Shown: one piece after another, positions 11,189 through 20,679 of the stretch
How the letters are laid out: each line of letters starts with the position of its first letter
Numbering within the stretch: position 1 is the stretch's first letter
Assembly: GCA_947854175.1 (NCBI GenBank)
Contig: CANTYJ010000024.1
Span: 1-47,035, forward strand
Direction of reading: 5' to 3'
Length of the DNA stretch: 47,035 nucleotides
Source of the DNA: an uncultured Turicimonas sp.
GTDB taxonomy: Bacteria > Pseudomonadota > Gammaproteobacteria > Burkholderiales > Burkholderiaceae_F
The notes under the pieces: generated by a model
What the model was told of the DNA's origin: nothing
What the model saw: only the letters and a program-made list of their open reading frames with translations
The model's database searches: none
Made by a program: the position numbers and the translations under genes

Positions 11189-13734
11189 AGTTCGAGAACT
11201 TTTAGGAGTTCCGTTTCAAAGGCCGTGACGAACTGAGGCTCCCGAAGTTCGTCGCTTTCGATTACGAAAACGTCTTCGATTCGCTCTCCGAGAGTAGCAA
11301 TTCTTGCGGTTATCAAATTAATCTTGAACTTGATAAAAACACGGGCAATAGAAGCTAAAACACCTAAACGGTCAGTCGCTGCAACAGACAGAAGATAATG
11401 ATTGCCGACGGCATCTGCCCTGAGTTCGACTTCCGGCGTAATTGGAAAAATCTTTGAATGACGTGACAAGCGTCCTCTCGGAGGAGGCGGCAGAGGCAGA
11501 TGGTTGTCGATTCGGCTTTCCAGATCGAGTTTTAGCTTTTCAAACGTCTGTTCAACTTCCTCCGAGTTCTGATTATCAATGACGACGAAATTATCGAGCA
11601 CTCTGCCGGTTTTACCGGTGTAGATTCGGGCTTCCAGAATGGAGAGGCGATGACTTTGAATTGTCGATACGATTTTTGCAAACAGTTCCGGCTGGTCTTC
11701 GGTTAACACAACCAGTTCATGGGCATGCGGTAAATCATTGACAGCTCTGGAAATGACTCGTGTTCCGGGCTTTTCTAAGTGTCCCATTAATGCACGTGAC
11801 TGCCATAGAATATTTTCTACCGAGTGGCGCATAAAGTAACCGACGTCAAAATCATTCCAGAACCGTTTTAATTTTTCTTTTTCTTCGTCGGAGAACTTAC
11901 CACTGTCAATGACTTGTTTACGCCGTTTGTCGACCAGCATAGTCTTGGAAACGGAGTTTCCTTTTAAGAAATTTGCTGTGGAGTAATAAAGTTCTTCAAG
12001 AAGTTTAGCCTTCCAGTTGTTCCAGATTTTAGGCCCGGTTGCTCGAATATCACTGACGGTAATCAGATAAAGTCCGACCAGCCGATCGTAAGTTCCAATT
12101 TTTTCTGCAAATGCTTTAATGACTTCCGGATCAGAGATATCCTGCTTTTGTGCCACAAAGCTCATTGTCAGGTGCTCTTGAACTAAAAAACGGATGTAGT
12201 CTACGTCTTCTTCCGACAGCGAACTGTCGCGGGCGTAATCGGCGAACTCTTCTGCACCGATTGTGCTGTGATCTCCTCCGCGTCCTTTACCAATGTCATG
12301 GAATAACAATGCAAGGACAAGACGCCAATTTTTATTTAACGACATCATGAGTTCGGTGAGCAAAGGCATTTCGTGAGCATTTTCACTCTTTGTGAAATGG
12401 CGCAGAAATTTAATGGCTAACAAGGTATGCTGATCGACAGTATAAGCATGGAATAAATCGTGCTGCAGTTGTCCGACAATTCTGCCGAAAGGTTTTACGA
12501 TCTTAGCCAGCAGGCCGAGCCGGTTCATTTCGTTTAAACAGTGGTAGACACCTTTTTTTGCTTTAATTATTCTGAGGAAGTTTTCTTTGGTTTCCGGTAG
12601 ATCTGCAAAATTTTTCGGCAAACAGGTGTTCATTTCACCAAAAGAACGGTAGACGGACGTTGAAAACCGTGCGATTTCCCGGTTCTTACAACTTAAAAGG
12701 AAGGGTTCCAGGAACATTTCCGGATCATTTTTAAAACTTTCCGGATTATTAATATCCAATACATCGCCTTTTAGGATAAAACCGTTGCGTAATGGTTTTC
12801 CAATGCTCTTATCAGCCTGAACGTATCCTTCTTTTAATGCCTGAAGAATTACATCATTTAATAGACCGATTGAGGATGCAATGCCGTAATAACTTTGCAT
12901 TAAAAACTCACTGGCACGCCGATGGCCGGAGCTTTTGAATTTCAGGACTTTGGCCAGGGGCTCCTGGATTTCGAAAATGAGCCTGTCTTCATGACGTCCG
13001 GTCAGAAGGTGCATGTGAATTCTTAATTTAAAAAGATCCTGTGTATTTTCCCGGATCTTATTTTGTTCATAAGCGGTCAGAAGCTCAGGAGCATCGATAT
13101 TTCTCTTTGCTGCATCCAGGTACGCGGCTTTAAACAACCAGGTCAGAATATTTAAGTCCCTCAAACCTCCGGGCGATTCTTTGATATTGGGTTCAAGAGC
13201 ATAGGTACTTTCCTGAAAGCGTAAGTGTCTTTGTTGCTGTTCAATTAACTTTGCTCTATAAAAATCAGCAAAGTTGAGATTTTTTTCCATGGCCTGGATG
13301 TACTTACCGAAGAGTCCCGAATCTCCCAGCAGAAGCCTTGACTCAAGCATCGCGGTTTGAGCGGTAATATCTTCTTTTCCCTGTGAGATACACTCATCAA
13401 TGGTTCGAACGGAGTGGCCGATAGTCAGCCCTAAGGACCAAAGATCGTTAAGAACTTCTTCAACGCCTTTTAATTCTGAATCCATAACGTTTTCAGGCAG
13501 GAGAAACAACAAATCCAAATCCGAAAAAGGAAATAACTCACATCGGCCGTATCCTCCCAGAGCAACTACAGCAATTCTCGGTGATAGTTTATTTTGTATT
13601 GAGATTTGTTCGATTGTTTCGTCGGCTGCATGACTATGCTTGAAAAGATATTCAAACGGATCAGAATGTTGCAGAAAATCTTCTGCAAGTTGTTTTCTTT
13701 GACTGAAAAATTCGGCAGCTATCGGATTCTGCAT
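11185..13734 (-). CDS. glnD: Bifunctional PII uridylyltransferase/uridylyl-removing enzyme
   Basis: Nitrogen sensor that uridylylates PII (GlnB/GlnK) when glutamine is low and removes UMP when it is high. Seen: a nucleotidyltransferase domain with GGYGRCELFPFSDLDLLFL (Gly60-Gly61, Asp72 and Asp74), the PII-uridylyltransferase helical region, an HD hydrolase domain with HDIGKGRGGDHS at about 478-490, and two C-terminal ACT domains that sense glutamine (about 680-760 and 785-849). The length of 849 aa is normal. No PII gene is present in the window. It lies downstream of map, the canonical order. The TTAA at 11185-11188 serves both its own stop and that of the convergent phosphorylase. Confidence 0.96.
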
Positions 13735-13846
13735 TTTTGATTCACCATAGTTTTTTGTTTCATTTTAATGGCTCGGTTACATTGGTGGTTTTATCAACGT
13801 CAAAGAAACCTACGGCGCTGCTATTTCGTTTTGCAAAAAAAGAAAT

Positions 13847-13873
13847 TAAAAACCGTCCCGATAATAAGGACGG
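13847..13873 (-). terminator. Terminator after map
   Basis: On the minus strand, CCGTCC and GGACGG arms (13868-13873 and 13853-13858) enclose an AT-rich loop and are followed by GTTTTTAATTT. It sits 26 bp after the map stop and before glnD, so glnD is probably served by read-through or its own promoter in the 113 bp that remain. Confidence 0.65.
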
Positions 13874-13898
13874 CCTCAAGGAAGTGTGTGTTTTACGG

Positions 13899-14714
13899 TT
13901 ATGATTTAACCCACGCCGGAGGAGGGGGACAGTTCGGAGAAAGAGTTAATACCTCGTATCCTGTTTCTGTTACAAGTACGGTATGTTCCCACTGAGCGGA
14001 CAGGCTTCTGTCCTTGGTTACTGCAGTCCAGCCGTTTGGCATAATCTTTAAAGCATGTTTGCCGGCATTAATCATCGGTTCGATGGTGAAAATCATGCCG
14101 GGCTTCATTTCCGGACCTGTGCCGGGAACGCCGATGTGAGAAACGAAGGGTTCTTCATGAAAACCTCTACCAACGCCGTGACCTCCGAACTCACGAACGA
14201 TGGAGCAACCCAAAGGTTGAACGTACTCCTGGATGGCGTGTCCGATATCACCGAAGTGTGCACCGGGTTTTACACAGACGATTCCTTTCCACATGGCATT
14301 AAATGTAATGTCACACAAACGGGCTGCGGCAATTGAAACCGGTTCGACTTTATACATGCGGCTTGTGTCGCCATGAAATCCGTTTTTAATAACGGTGACA
14401 TCAATATTAAGGATATCTCCCTTTTTAAGGACTTTGGAGTCAGGGATGCCGTGACAAACCTGATGGTTAACAGAAATGCAGGTAGCCTTCGGATAAGGAG
14501 TTGAACCGCCGCCGGTATAACCCAGACAGGCTGAAACGTCCTTGAGTTCCTGTGTCGTATATTTGAGCATGAGATCGTCAAGCTCTTCGGTTGTAACACC
14601 GGCTTTAACATATGGTTCTATGAAATCCAATACCAATGCTGCATCACGGCAGGCAGCCCTCATTCCTTCAATTTCTTCAGGAGTTTTAATAACAATTTGT
14701 TTAATTAATGACAT
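13899..14714 (-). CDS. map: Type I methionine aminopeptidase
   Basis: Removes the initiator methionine from nascent proteins. Seen: the five metal ligands of the M24 family in order: Asp in NIDVTVIKNGFHGDTS (two aspartates), His in GGHGVGRGFHEEP, Glu in FTIEPM and Glu in QWEHTVLV. CHGIPD supplies the substrate-side histidine. The product is about 271 aa from MSLIKQIVIKTPEEIEGMR; an in-frame ATG at 14726 would add MDLK. Neither start has a clear SD, and the shorter form matches family starts better. In most proteobacteria map is divergent from rpsB with a short gap; here about 6.4 kb separate them. Confidence 0.95.
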   Translation of the reverse strand: MSLIKQIVIKTPEEIEGMRAACRDAALVLDFIEPYVKAGVTTEELDDLMLKYTTQELKDVSACLGYTGGGSTPYPKATCISVNHQVCHGIPDSKVLKKGDILNIDVTVIKNGFHGDTSRMYKVEPVSIAAARLCDITFNAMWKGIVCVKPGAHFGDIGHAIQEYVQPLGCSIVREFGGHGVGRGFHEEPFVSHIGVPGTGPEMKPGMIFTIEPMINAGKHALKIMPNGWTAVTKDRSLSAQWEHTVLVTETGYEVLTLSPNCPPPPAWVKS

Positions 14715-14726
14715 TTTTAAATCCAT

Positions 14727-15041
14727 TTTTTTCGAATTCTAGTCAACCTGAAAGGTAAAAACTCTTTATTTAATCAAAATGTGCATATTTTATTTTTATG
14801 TCATCGGGGAAGTTCAGGCTTGCAATTCTGGTCTAATAACGAGATCGTGAAAGATATAGTGGGTGATCTATATGGTGCCAAAGACTAGTTTCATGAGAAA
14901 AAGGTGTAAGTAAGTAACTTATTAATGGTGTTGGAGTCAGGGTCTTATAAGAGTTATTACTAAATTTTTAACACATGTAAACATTCTATACTTGTGTTAA
15001 GTACGTCAAATTCTCAAATAAGTTTTTTCTAGAGAGACAAC
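14727..15041. promoter_or_regulatory. Intergenic promoter region between map and the autotransporter
   Basis: An AT-rich divergent region of about 315 bp with no supportable gene. It must hold the map promoter on the minus strand, though no clear hexamer pair was found. On the plus strand a good -10 box TATACT at 14987-14992 lies 50 bp before the autotransporter ATG. The matching -35 is poor (TTTTTA at 14965-14970), which would suit an activated or regulated promoter. A near-perfect inverted repeat overlaps it (listed separately). Short GTAA tandem repeats occur around 14906-14918. Confidence 0.4.
14968..15000. promoter_or_regulatory. Inverted repeat spanning the probable autotransporter promoter
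   Basis: TTAACACATG (14968-14977) and CTTGTGTTAA (14991-15000) form 10-bp arms matching at 9 positions around a 13-bp centre. The centre and right arm contain the -10 box TATACT. It has the size and symmetry of a dimeric regulator's operator; a protein bound here would cover the promoter. As RNA it could form only the extreme 5' end of the transcript, so a DNA operator is the likelier reading. Confidence 0.45.
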
Positions 15042-18000
15042 ATGAATACAAATAAAACTCAGAAAACTATAATACCCCCCCCCACAGAGGTAAGAATAAT
15101 ATCCTCCCGGCTTAAAGCTGTAAGTCTTTCAGTTTTTTTGGCTGTCGGTGTTCTCAATTTACCTCAGGCGATTGCGTTTCCAAGTTTAACTTCCTTTGTG
15201 CAGAATGGTGATGTTTGGGGATTTAAGGATAAGACAGGAGATTTCAGTCAAACATTTTTAGTTAAGGTAGGTAACGACCAGAAACCAGTATATCAACTAA
15301 TTACGGGAAAGGCTGATCCTTACGATAACAGCGAAGCATGGATATGGTCTACATCTGAAAAGAGTACTCCGTCAACTTTATTTATTACTGTTAATGCTTC
15401 GCAACCCTGGAATATAGCTTCTTCAGGCAAATATGAAGACACACAATCCTCCACAATGTGGATAGCTGCTGGTTTACGTTCATACTTCGGAAAGAGCCGG
15501 CAAGAAATTGGAAGTTCTCAAACGGTTGGGGACAATTACGATTATTCAAAGACAACTAATGGAAATACTCTTAATCTAGCTCTAGCCAGCAATGTAACCT
15601 TTATGGGTAAATTTTTTGGAGCTAGAAATGACATTGGAGGAGGAAAAGAGTCTCAATTGGACTCCAGTTTAGTAGGAGTGGGGAATGCTAACGAGAACAC
15701 AGTGAACATTAGTCTAGACTCGAACTCTCTACTGTATGCCAAATTAATTTTTGGAGGTCGATCTGCCCAACTAGATGGAATAAATGGTGAAAGAATTACA
15801 AATGAGAAGGGAACCTTTAATGCAATTCATAGAGGTTTTGAAACCAATAACAATAAGGTTTTTATTAGAGGAACACTTAAGGGAACTCTTGAAGATAGTT
15901 CAAAAGCCTCGAATTACACATCAGGCAATAAAGGAGACTCTTCTCTTCTTATAGTCAAAGGAATTTTCGGTGGTGAAGGTTACGAATCAAGCAAAAATTT
16001 AGTTTCTGTTAAAGATACTCTCTTAGTCGCCGGTACCTCGAATGCCCGCAAACTAGGTCTGGTTGGAGGAAGGGGGGATTACTACCAAAGAATCAATGAT
16101 GAAAGTGTCTTTAAAAATGGTTTAAACTCCTCTGTTGTTTACGGACCTGACGGGCTTACAGATTCGGGAATTGCCAATAATAATATTGTCTTAATAGATA
16201 ATTCTTTCATAGGATTTTCTTATAAAAACGATTGGACTAAAAATAATACTTATGCATTCTCAATTTTCGGAGGCTGGTCAACAGGAGTTTCAAAGGATAA
16301 TATCGTTTCAGTTAAGAATTCCGTCATAAATGGAAATGTGTTTGGAGCTCTCGAACTTCAAGACCAATTAGAGGCGGTAGGATCTCTCCAGGACGGTAAA
16401 AAACTAAGGACGTTAAATCCTAACTTAGTGTCTTTGTTTAACGTTAAACTTTCTCAGGGCTATGCCGTGTACGGCACAGCGACTGCAGAGGGAGAGCTTG
16501 AAGTGAACCAACCTCAAGGAGAACCGGCAATTCTGCGCTTGAACGAGGGCTCTCTTAAGGCTGTGAACCGAAGAAGAGGTATCGTTTATTTTGCCGGAGA
16601 AAACGAAGCTGATTCCGTCTATGCTCAATATGTCCACTTCGGACAATACGTTGACAATAGTACTCTTGAAAATGCACCAGAAACACTGAGGCAGATCTCC
16701 CGTGATTATTATCCGACAAGTGCCAATTATCAAGATGTTCTTAATAATCCAGACTATAAGGTTGAAGACTCAACAGCACTAAAACGAATCGACTCGAATA
16801 ATAAGGAAGCTTCCCAGTATCAAATGCAATTGGGTGATCTAGTTGCTAAGACGTATGTAGTGAATCGCACAGGTTTTCACTCTTCCTTGGCATCAACTGA
16901 TCCTTCCAATATATCAACTGTTACCAATGGAATGCATAACTTTTGGGTAGGTTCCTATGTCAACCTTGTAGGAAGAGTCGAAGGAGATGGAGCACTTTTC
17001 AATAAGGACAATAATGATCTCTTCGCAGATAAGACTAAATATACTGTAAACCACACTTATGGAAACGGCGATAACATAGCCGATCAGAATCTCTCGCTCC
17101 TTGTCCATGATGATGGAATGATCTACGATTATTCACCCGAAACCGGGGATTCTGTAGATGACGGAAACGATGCTAATCATGTTCATCGTCCGTCCTTAAT
17201 GCATAATTTCCGTTATCACTACGATGGTTTAGTTCTTTATACTGGTGTTAACACGGGAGTGGTGAAAGATAATGCAGGAAGCGACAAAAAAATTAATGCA
17301 GTAGCAATCTCTTTTGCTGAAATTGAGAAGTTCCGAGATGTCAACGACGAGGATTTAGATGCCTTTGGCAATACTTTTGTTGGCGTTTTTATGGAAGGCA
17401 ATCTTCGCCCTTTCTTTAAACCAAGTGCAAAAGATGGCTTTAATTCTCTCGATCCTAATGTCATGACTTTTGAGCCAACTACAGTGGACGGAGCTAAGCC
17501 GTTTGATATATATCAAGAGGGAAAAATTGTAGCGAAGGCGACTTACGGTTTCTACAAGTATCTCCATTTCGATGGAACAGATGCTTTTTTTTCTGACGGA
17601 ACGAATGATAAAGTCTTTGGAAAAGTCACAGAGGCCGGAAAAAGTGGTGGTGTGGGAGTGAAGTATTGGTTGAAATCTCTTGAGATACTGGACGGTCAAA
17701 ACTTGGTTTTGAACGGAACTCTTAAAGATTCAGTCTTAGGAACCACTACTTCAATAAAAAAACAAGAGAGATATACTCTTTCTGCTGAATTAACAGGAAA
17801 AGGAAATCTAGAGATAGCGGGCAATTCAACCGTAGTATTGGGTAGTCCCAAAACTATTTATACGATTCTTCCGGAAGAAGGAGGAAAAACAGTCAAGTAT
17901 AAGAAGGCACAACCGAACTCATACGAGGGTGTTACGACTGTGCGGCCGGGTGCACAGTTGGTTGCAGGAATTGACGGCGCATTTGGATCTGAGACTCGCT

Positions 18001-19910
18001 ACACAAGTCAGCTTTTACTGACACAAGACGAAAACAAAACAGTAGGTTCATCCGTTTATCTCCAGAACCACAATCAGCATATTGGTTATTTAAACATAAG
18101 TAAACTTTCCAAACTTGAGCTTTCAGAAGCTCCTAAAGTGTTAGCAGACCCTGATTACAAACCATATATGGGAGAGAAAGCTATTCTTACAATCCATAAC
18201 GGAGCCGAAATTTCCGGAACTATTTTTGGAAATGCATACTCTCAAATAATCATGGATAAGGGGCTTGCAAATATAAGTTCAGACAATCCAGAATTTAAGG
18301 GAACTTTTGATTTACAAAGTGCAGTTGCGAAATTAAATTCCGAGTCTGCCTTGGTTGAAGCTGAAGCATTAATTTCAAAAGGTTCGACGTTATATTTCAA
18401 TACGTCCTCGGCTCAGACAACAAGGGCTCTCAGCAAAGCATCTGCAACCTTTGGGAAACCTCTTATAAGAGCTATCAATAACTCAGGAGATGTGTTCTTG
18501 TCGATCCAAGAAGGAACTCTTCCTTCGAGTGTTAATTACATAACCATTTCAGGAAACTATGTTGGTAACGAAGGTTCTAACCTCCATTACCGCGGTCTCT
18601 TGCAAGGGGATAGTAATTCTTCAGTAGACGTCGTTCGCGTAGAAGGTCAGGCATCCGGTAAATCTGCTGTATTGTTCTCAGTCTTCCCTGAGTCCAGAGG
18701 CGAAAAAACAACTAACGGTGTATTAATTTTCTCGGCAAAGGCTGCAGATAAGGCTCAAACCTTGACGATGGATTCTCAACCGAGGGTTGTTGATAAGGAC
18801 AACGAAGGGTACGAGTGGGTTTATGCGCTGGTATCAAGAGATGACGAGAATGGTGAAAACGGTGGAAGAAACTGGTACCTCGTTAATGAAAAATCTGAGA
18901 TTGTCAAACCCAAACCGGATGTTCCTGACGTTCCGGATGTCCCGCCGCTTCCGGATGGACCGGTCTTAAGGCCTGAAGCTGGTGCTTATGTCGGAGCTTC
19001 TCAGTCTTGGGGCAAGATGCATATGAGATTGCACGACAGGTTTGGACAGGCATATTACATTGATCCGTTTAGTGGAGAGGAGAAGCCGGCCGCCGCTTGG
19101 TTACGCCAGGTTGGAAGTCACTCACACTTCAGAGTAAACGGCGGCGAAAGCAAGTCTCATTCTAGAACTGCTGTAACTCAACTTGGTGGTGACCTTATCC
19201 GCAATGAAATAAATGAAGACTGGAAGTACATCGGTGGTGTTTTTACCGGAGGTCTCTATAACAGAACTAATTCAAAGTCCTGGTTTTCTGCTAAATCTCG
19301 TACCGACGGCTATGCAGTAGGTATTTATGGAACGTTGTACACAGGTAATAGTCCTGATGACGGTTTCTATGTTGATTCATGGCTGCTCTACGGTAGATAT
19401 GACAATAAAGTCTGGGGAGACCAAAGACCTACATTCAAATTCAAATCTCATGGTTGGGTTTGGTCTGTTGAATCCGGATACACAATTCCTATCGGAGAAT
19501 CCGGTACTAAGGATTACAACAAGGTGATCTGGACTTTCCAACCTGAAGTTCAAGTTGTTTGGGATGGAGTTAAAGCTGATTCTGTAACTGATAGTACCGG
19601 CACCCGCTACAAACATCTTGGCACTGATAATGTTGCCATTCGGGTCGGTGCAAGACTTCATGCTAACTACATGAACAAGGGGCTTGGATTCATTGAAGGT
19701 AATTGGATCCACAATACCAAGAAGGCCGGTGTTGAAATGAGTGGCAGCAAAGTCTACATGGACGGGGGACGCAATCTCGGTGAATTCAGAATGGGTATGG
19801 AAGGCCATATCACTAAGAATACCTTGGGCTGGGCTACCGTCGGTGCACAGTTCGGCAAATCCGGTTATCACAATGAAACTGCACAAATAGGAATTAAGTA
19901 CATGTTCTAA
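15042..19910 (+). CDS. Large type Va autotransporter, candidate phase-variable surface protein
   Basis: A 1622-aa secreted surface protein. Seen: an extended signal peptide with basic N-region SSRLKAVSLS, hydrophobic core VFLAVGVLNL and likely cleavage after AIA (residue 45). A passenger of about 1240 aa rich in N, S, T, G and D suggests a beta-helix; residues about 175-445 carry six degenerate repeats of the form NxVxV...FGG. A proline hinge (KPKPDVPDVPDVPPLPDGP, about 1288-1306) precedes a C-terminal barrel of about 300 aa ending in KYMF, with the terminal aromatic recognised by BAM. No protease triad or RGD motif was recognised, so adhesin is only a guess. Codons 12-14 are a C9 tract, in frame here. 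The passenger is visibly more AT-rich than the barrel and neighbouring genes, suggesting diversification or transfer. Its SD is AGAGAG. Confidence 0.9.
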   Translation: MNTNKTQKTIIPPPTEVRIISSRLKAVSLSVFLAVGVLNLPQAIAFPSLTSFVQNGDVWGFKDKTGDFSQTFLVKVGNDQKPVYQLITGKADPYDNSEAWIWSTSEKSTPSTLFITVNASQPWNIASSGKYEDTQSSTMWIAAGLRSYFGKSRQEIGSSQTVGDNYDYSKTTNGNTLNLALASNVTFMGKFFGARNDIGGGKESQLDSSLVGVGNANENTVNISLDSNSLLYAKLIFGGRSAQLDGINGERITNEKGTFNAIHRGFETNNNKVFIRGTLKGTLEDSSKASNYTSGNKGDSSLLIVKGIFGGEGYESSKNLVSVKDTLLVAGTSNARKLGLVGGRGDYYQRINDESVFKNGLNSSVVYGPDGLTDSGIANNNIVLIDNSFIGFSYKNDWTKNNTYAFSIFGGWSTGVSKDNIVSVKNSVINGNVFGALELQDQLEAVGSLQDGKKLRTLNPNLVSLFNVKLSQGYAVYGTATAEGELEVNQPQGEPAILRLNEGSLKAVNRRRGIVYFAGENEADSVYAQYVHFGQYVDNSTLENAPETLRQISRDYYPTSANYQDVLNNPDYKVEDSTALKRIDSNNKEASQYQMQLGDLVAKTYVVNRTGFHSSLASTDPSNISTVTNGMHNFWVGSYVNLVGRVEGDGALFNKDNNDLFADKTKYTVNHTYGNGDNIADQNLSLLVHDDGMIYDYSPETGDSVDDGNDANHVHRPSLMHNFRYHYDGLVLYTGVNTGVVKDNAGSDKKINAVAISFAEIEKFRDVNDEDLDAFGNTFVGVFMEGNLRPFFKPSAKDGFNSLDPNVMTFEPTTVDGAKPFDIYQEGKIVAKATYGFYKYLHFDGTDAFFSDGTNDKVFGKVTEAGKSGGVGVKYWLKSLEILDGQNLVLNGTLKDSVLGTTTSIKKQERYTLSAELTGKGNLEIAGNSTVVLGSPKTIYTILPEEGGKTVKYKKAQPNSYEGVTTVRPGAQLVAGIDGAFGSETRYTSQLLLTQDENKTVGSSVYLQNHNQHIGYLNISKLSKLELSEAPKVLADPDYKPYMGEKAILTIHNGAEISGTIFGNAYSQIIMDKGLANISSDNPEFKGTFDLQSAVAKLNSESALVEAEALISKGSTLYFNTSSAQTTRALSKASATFGKPLIRAINNSGDVFLSIQEGTLPSSVNYITISGNYVGNEGSNLHYRGLLQGDSNSSVDVVRVEGQASGKSAVLFSVFPESRGEKTTNGVLIFSAKAADKAQTLTMDSQPRVVDKDNEGYEWVYALVSRDDENGENGGRNWYLVNEKSEIVKPKPDVPDVPDVPPLPDGPVLRPEAGAYVGASQSWGKMHMRLHDRFGQAYYIDPFSGEEKPAAAWLRQVGSHSHFRVNGGESKSHSRTAVTQLGGDLIRNEINEDWKYIGGVFTGGLYNRTNSKSWFSAKSRTDGYAVGIYGTLYTGNSPDDGFYVDSWLLYGRYDNKVWGDQRPTFKFKSHGWVWSVESGYTIPIGESGTKDYNKVIWTFQPEVQVVWDGVKADSVTDSTGTRYKHLGTDNVAIRVGARLHANYMNKGLGFIEGNWIHNTKKAGVEMSGSKVYMDGGRNLGEFRMGMEGHITKNTLGWATVGAQFGKSGYHNETAQIGIKYMF
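15075..15083 (+). repeat. C9 homopolymer tract inside the autotransporter start region
   Basis: Nine consecutive C residues encode Pro12-Pro14, ahead of the hydrophobic signal core. With eight Cs the frame reads CCA CAG AGG TAA and stops at once. With ten Cs it reads CAC AGA GGT and reaches TAA after a few more codons. Both slipped frames are therefore off, and the sequenced version is on. Confidence 0.85.
15563..16375 (+). repeat. Six degenerate passenger repeats (NxVxV...FGG)
   Basis: Within the autotransporter passenger the protein repeats a pattern of Asn, alternating hydrophobics, then an FGA/FGG/VGG turn. The turns are KFFGARND, LIFGGRSA, GIFGGEGY, GLVGGRGD, SIFGGWST and NVFGALEL. Each is preceded or followed by a strand such as NTVNISLDS, NKVFIRG, NLVSVKDT, NIVLIDNS or NIVSVKNS. 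Spacing is irregular. It probably reflects coils of a beta-helix that arose by duplication and diverged. Confidence 0.6.
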
Positions 19911-19941
19911 ATCCGTAAGAGGCATCCGCCTCTTATGGATT
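19910..19941 (+). terminator. Strong stem-loop after the autotransporter
   Basis: AATCCGTAAGAGGC, loop ATCC, GCCTCTTATGGATT: a 14-bp stem with one G-T wobble starting inside the stop codon. No T run follows, so it may be a partial terminator, an mRNA-stabilising 3' structure or an attenuator before the lipoprotein gene. Confidence 0.6.
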
Positions 19942-19984
19942 CAGCAACGAAATGTTTACCGGAATAATGTACGGAATTTTTATC

Positions 19985-20671
19985 ATGAAAAATATTTTTA
20001 CCCTATCTGCTGTTACAGCACTTGCCTTTGTTACTTTGATCGGCAGCGGTTGCTCTTACAACCATAAAGACTATCCGAGAGAAAGCTGGTTTACTTCTCA
20101 GACACAGTTAATTACGGCTGAACAATTTAAGAAAGTTGAACAACCGTTGAAAGTGGCTCTCAATGTTGAATACATCTGGGAGGGAGAACCGATCGTCGTC
20201 GAACCGTTTGATAAACGTCGAGCCGACTGGAGAGAAACTTACGGGTTGTGGTTTGCCGCCGAAAGATATCTTGAAGAAACAGGACTCTTTGAAATAGTCG
20301 ATGAGGATGACGAAAAGAAACAAGGCGTCATCACAATCCGAATCACAAGAGATATGGATCCGAAGACCAAAGCAGCAATCGAAGCCAAAAAAGCTGATCC
20401 TGAGGGGCATCCTGAAAAAATTGTCTATGAGTATGACATGACTATGAATATGACGTTGGCCTTGGCCGGAGGCAAGACTTTAATCGCAAAGTCTGAAACA
20501 GATCATATGTTCATTGGGCATGAAGATTCAGAAGAAAGAAAAGTAGGCGTTGAACCGAAACGCTTTACTTTCTCTTATTTCAATAATATGGATTTTCATA
20601 CCGAATTTACAAGAAGATTCTATAAACAGATGATTTTTGAAGCAGTGAAGTCCATTGAACCTGAAATTTAA
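19985..20671 (+). CDS. Putative lipoprotein of unknown function
   Basis: A 228-aa product with a lipoprotein-type signal: MKNIFTLSAVTALAFVTLIGSGC, Cys23 being the lipid-modified residue; Gly at -3 is a weaker lipobox than LxGC. The mature part starts SYNHKDYPRESWF and is acidic to neutral. It has alternating charged stretches (EEDDEKKQG-like) and aromatic pairs, with no recognised domain. The open frame extends to 19952, but the signal sequence fixes ATG 19985 as the start. It begins about 45 bp after the autotransporter hairpin and could be co-transcribed. A periplasmic or outer-membrane helper for the autotransporter is possible but unproven; the link is position only. Confidence 0.75.
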   Translation: MKNIFTLSAVTALAFVTLIGSGCSYNHKDYPRESWFTSQTQLITAEQFKKVEQPLKVALNVEYIWEGEPIVVEPFDKRRADWRETYGLWFAAERYLEETGLFEIVDEDDEKKQGVITIRITRDMDPKTKAAIEAKKADPEGHPEKIVYEYDMTMNMTLALAGGKTLIAKSETDHMFIGHEDSEERKVGVEPKRFTFSYFNNMDFHTEFTRRFYKQMIFEAVKSIEPEI

Positions 20672-20679
20672 TCTTTGTT

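Noticed and set aside
13768..13995. Plus-strand ORF of 75 codons between glnD and map
   Set aside because: It overlaps the map 3' end and the map terminator, has no RBS, and its composition is not protein-like.
14714..14726. Longer map start (MDLK extension)
   Set aside because: Neither start has an SD; the shorter form aligns better with known methionine aminopeptidase starts, so the extension is kept only as an alternative.
16072..16077. G6 run in the autotransporter
   Set aside because: Too short to be a credible slippage site.
17585..17592. T8 tract inside the autotransporter as a second phase-variation site
   Set aside because: A run of eight Ts in AT-rich coding sequence is common and slips less than a C9 tract; a mid-gene site is possible but unsupported.
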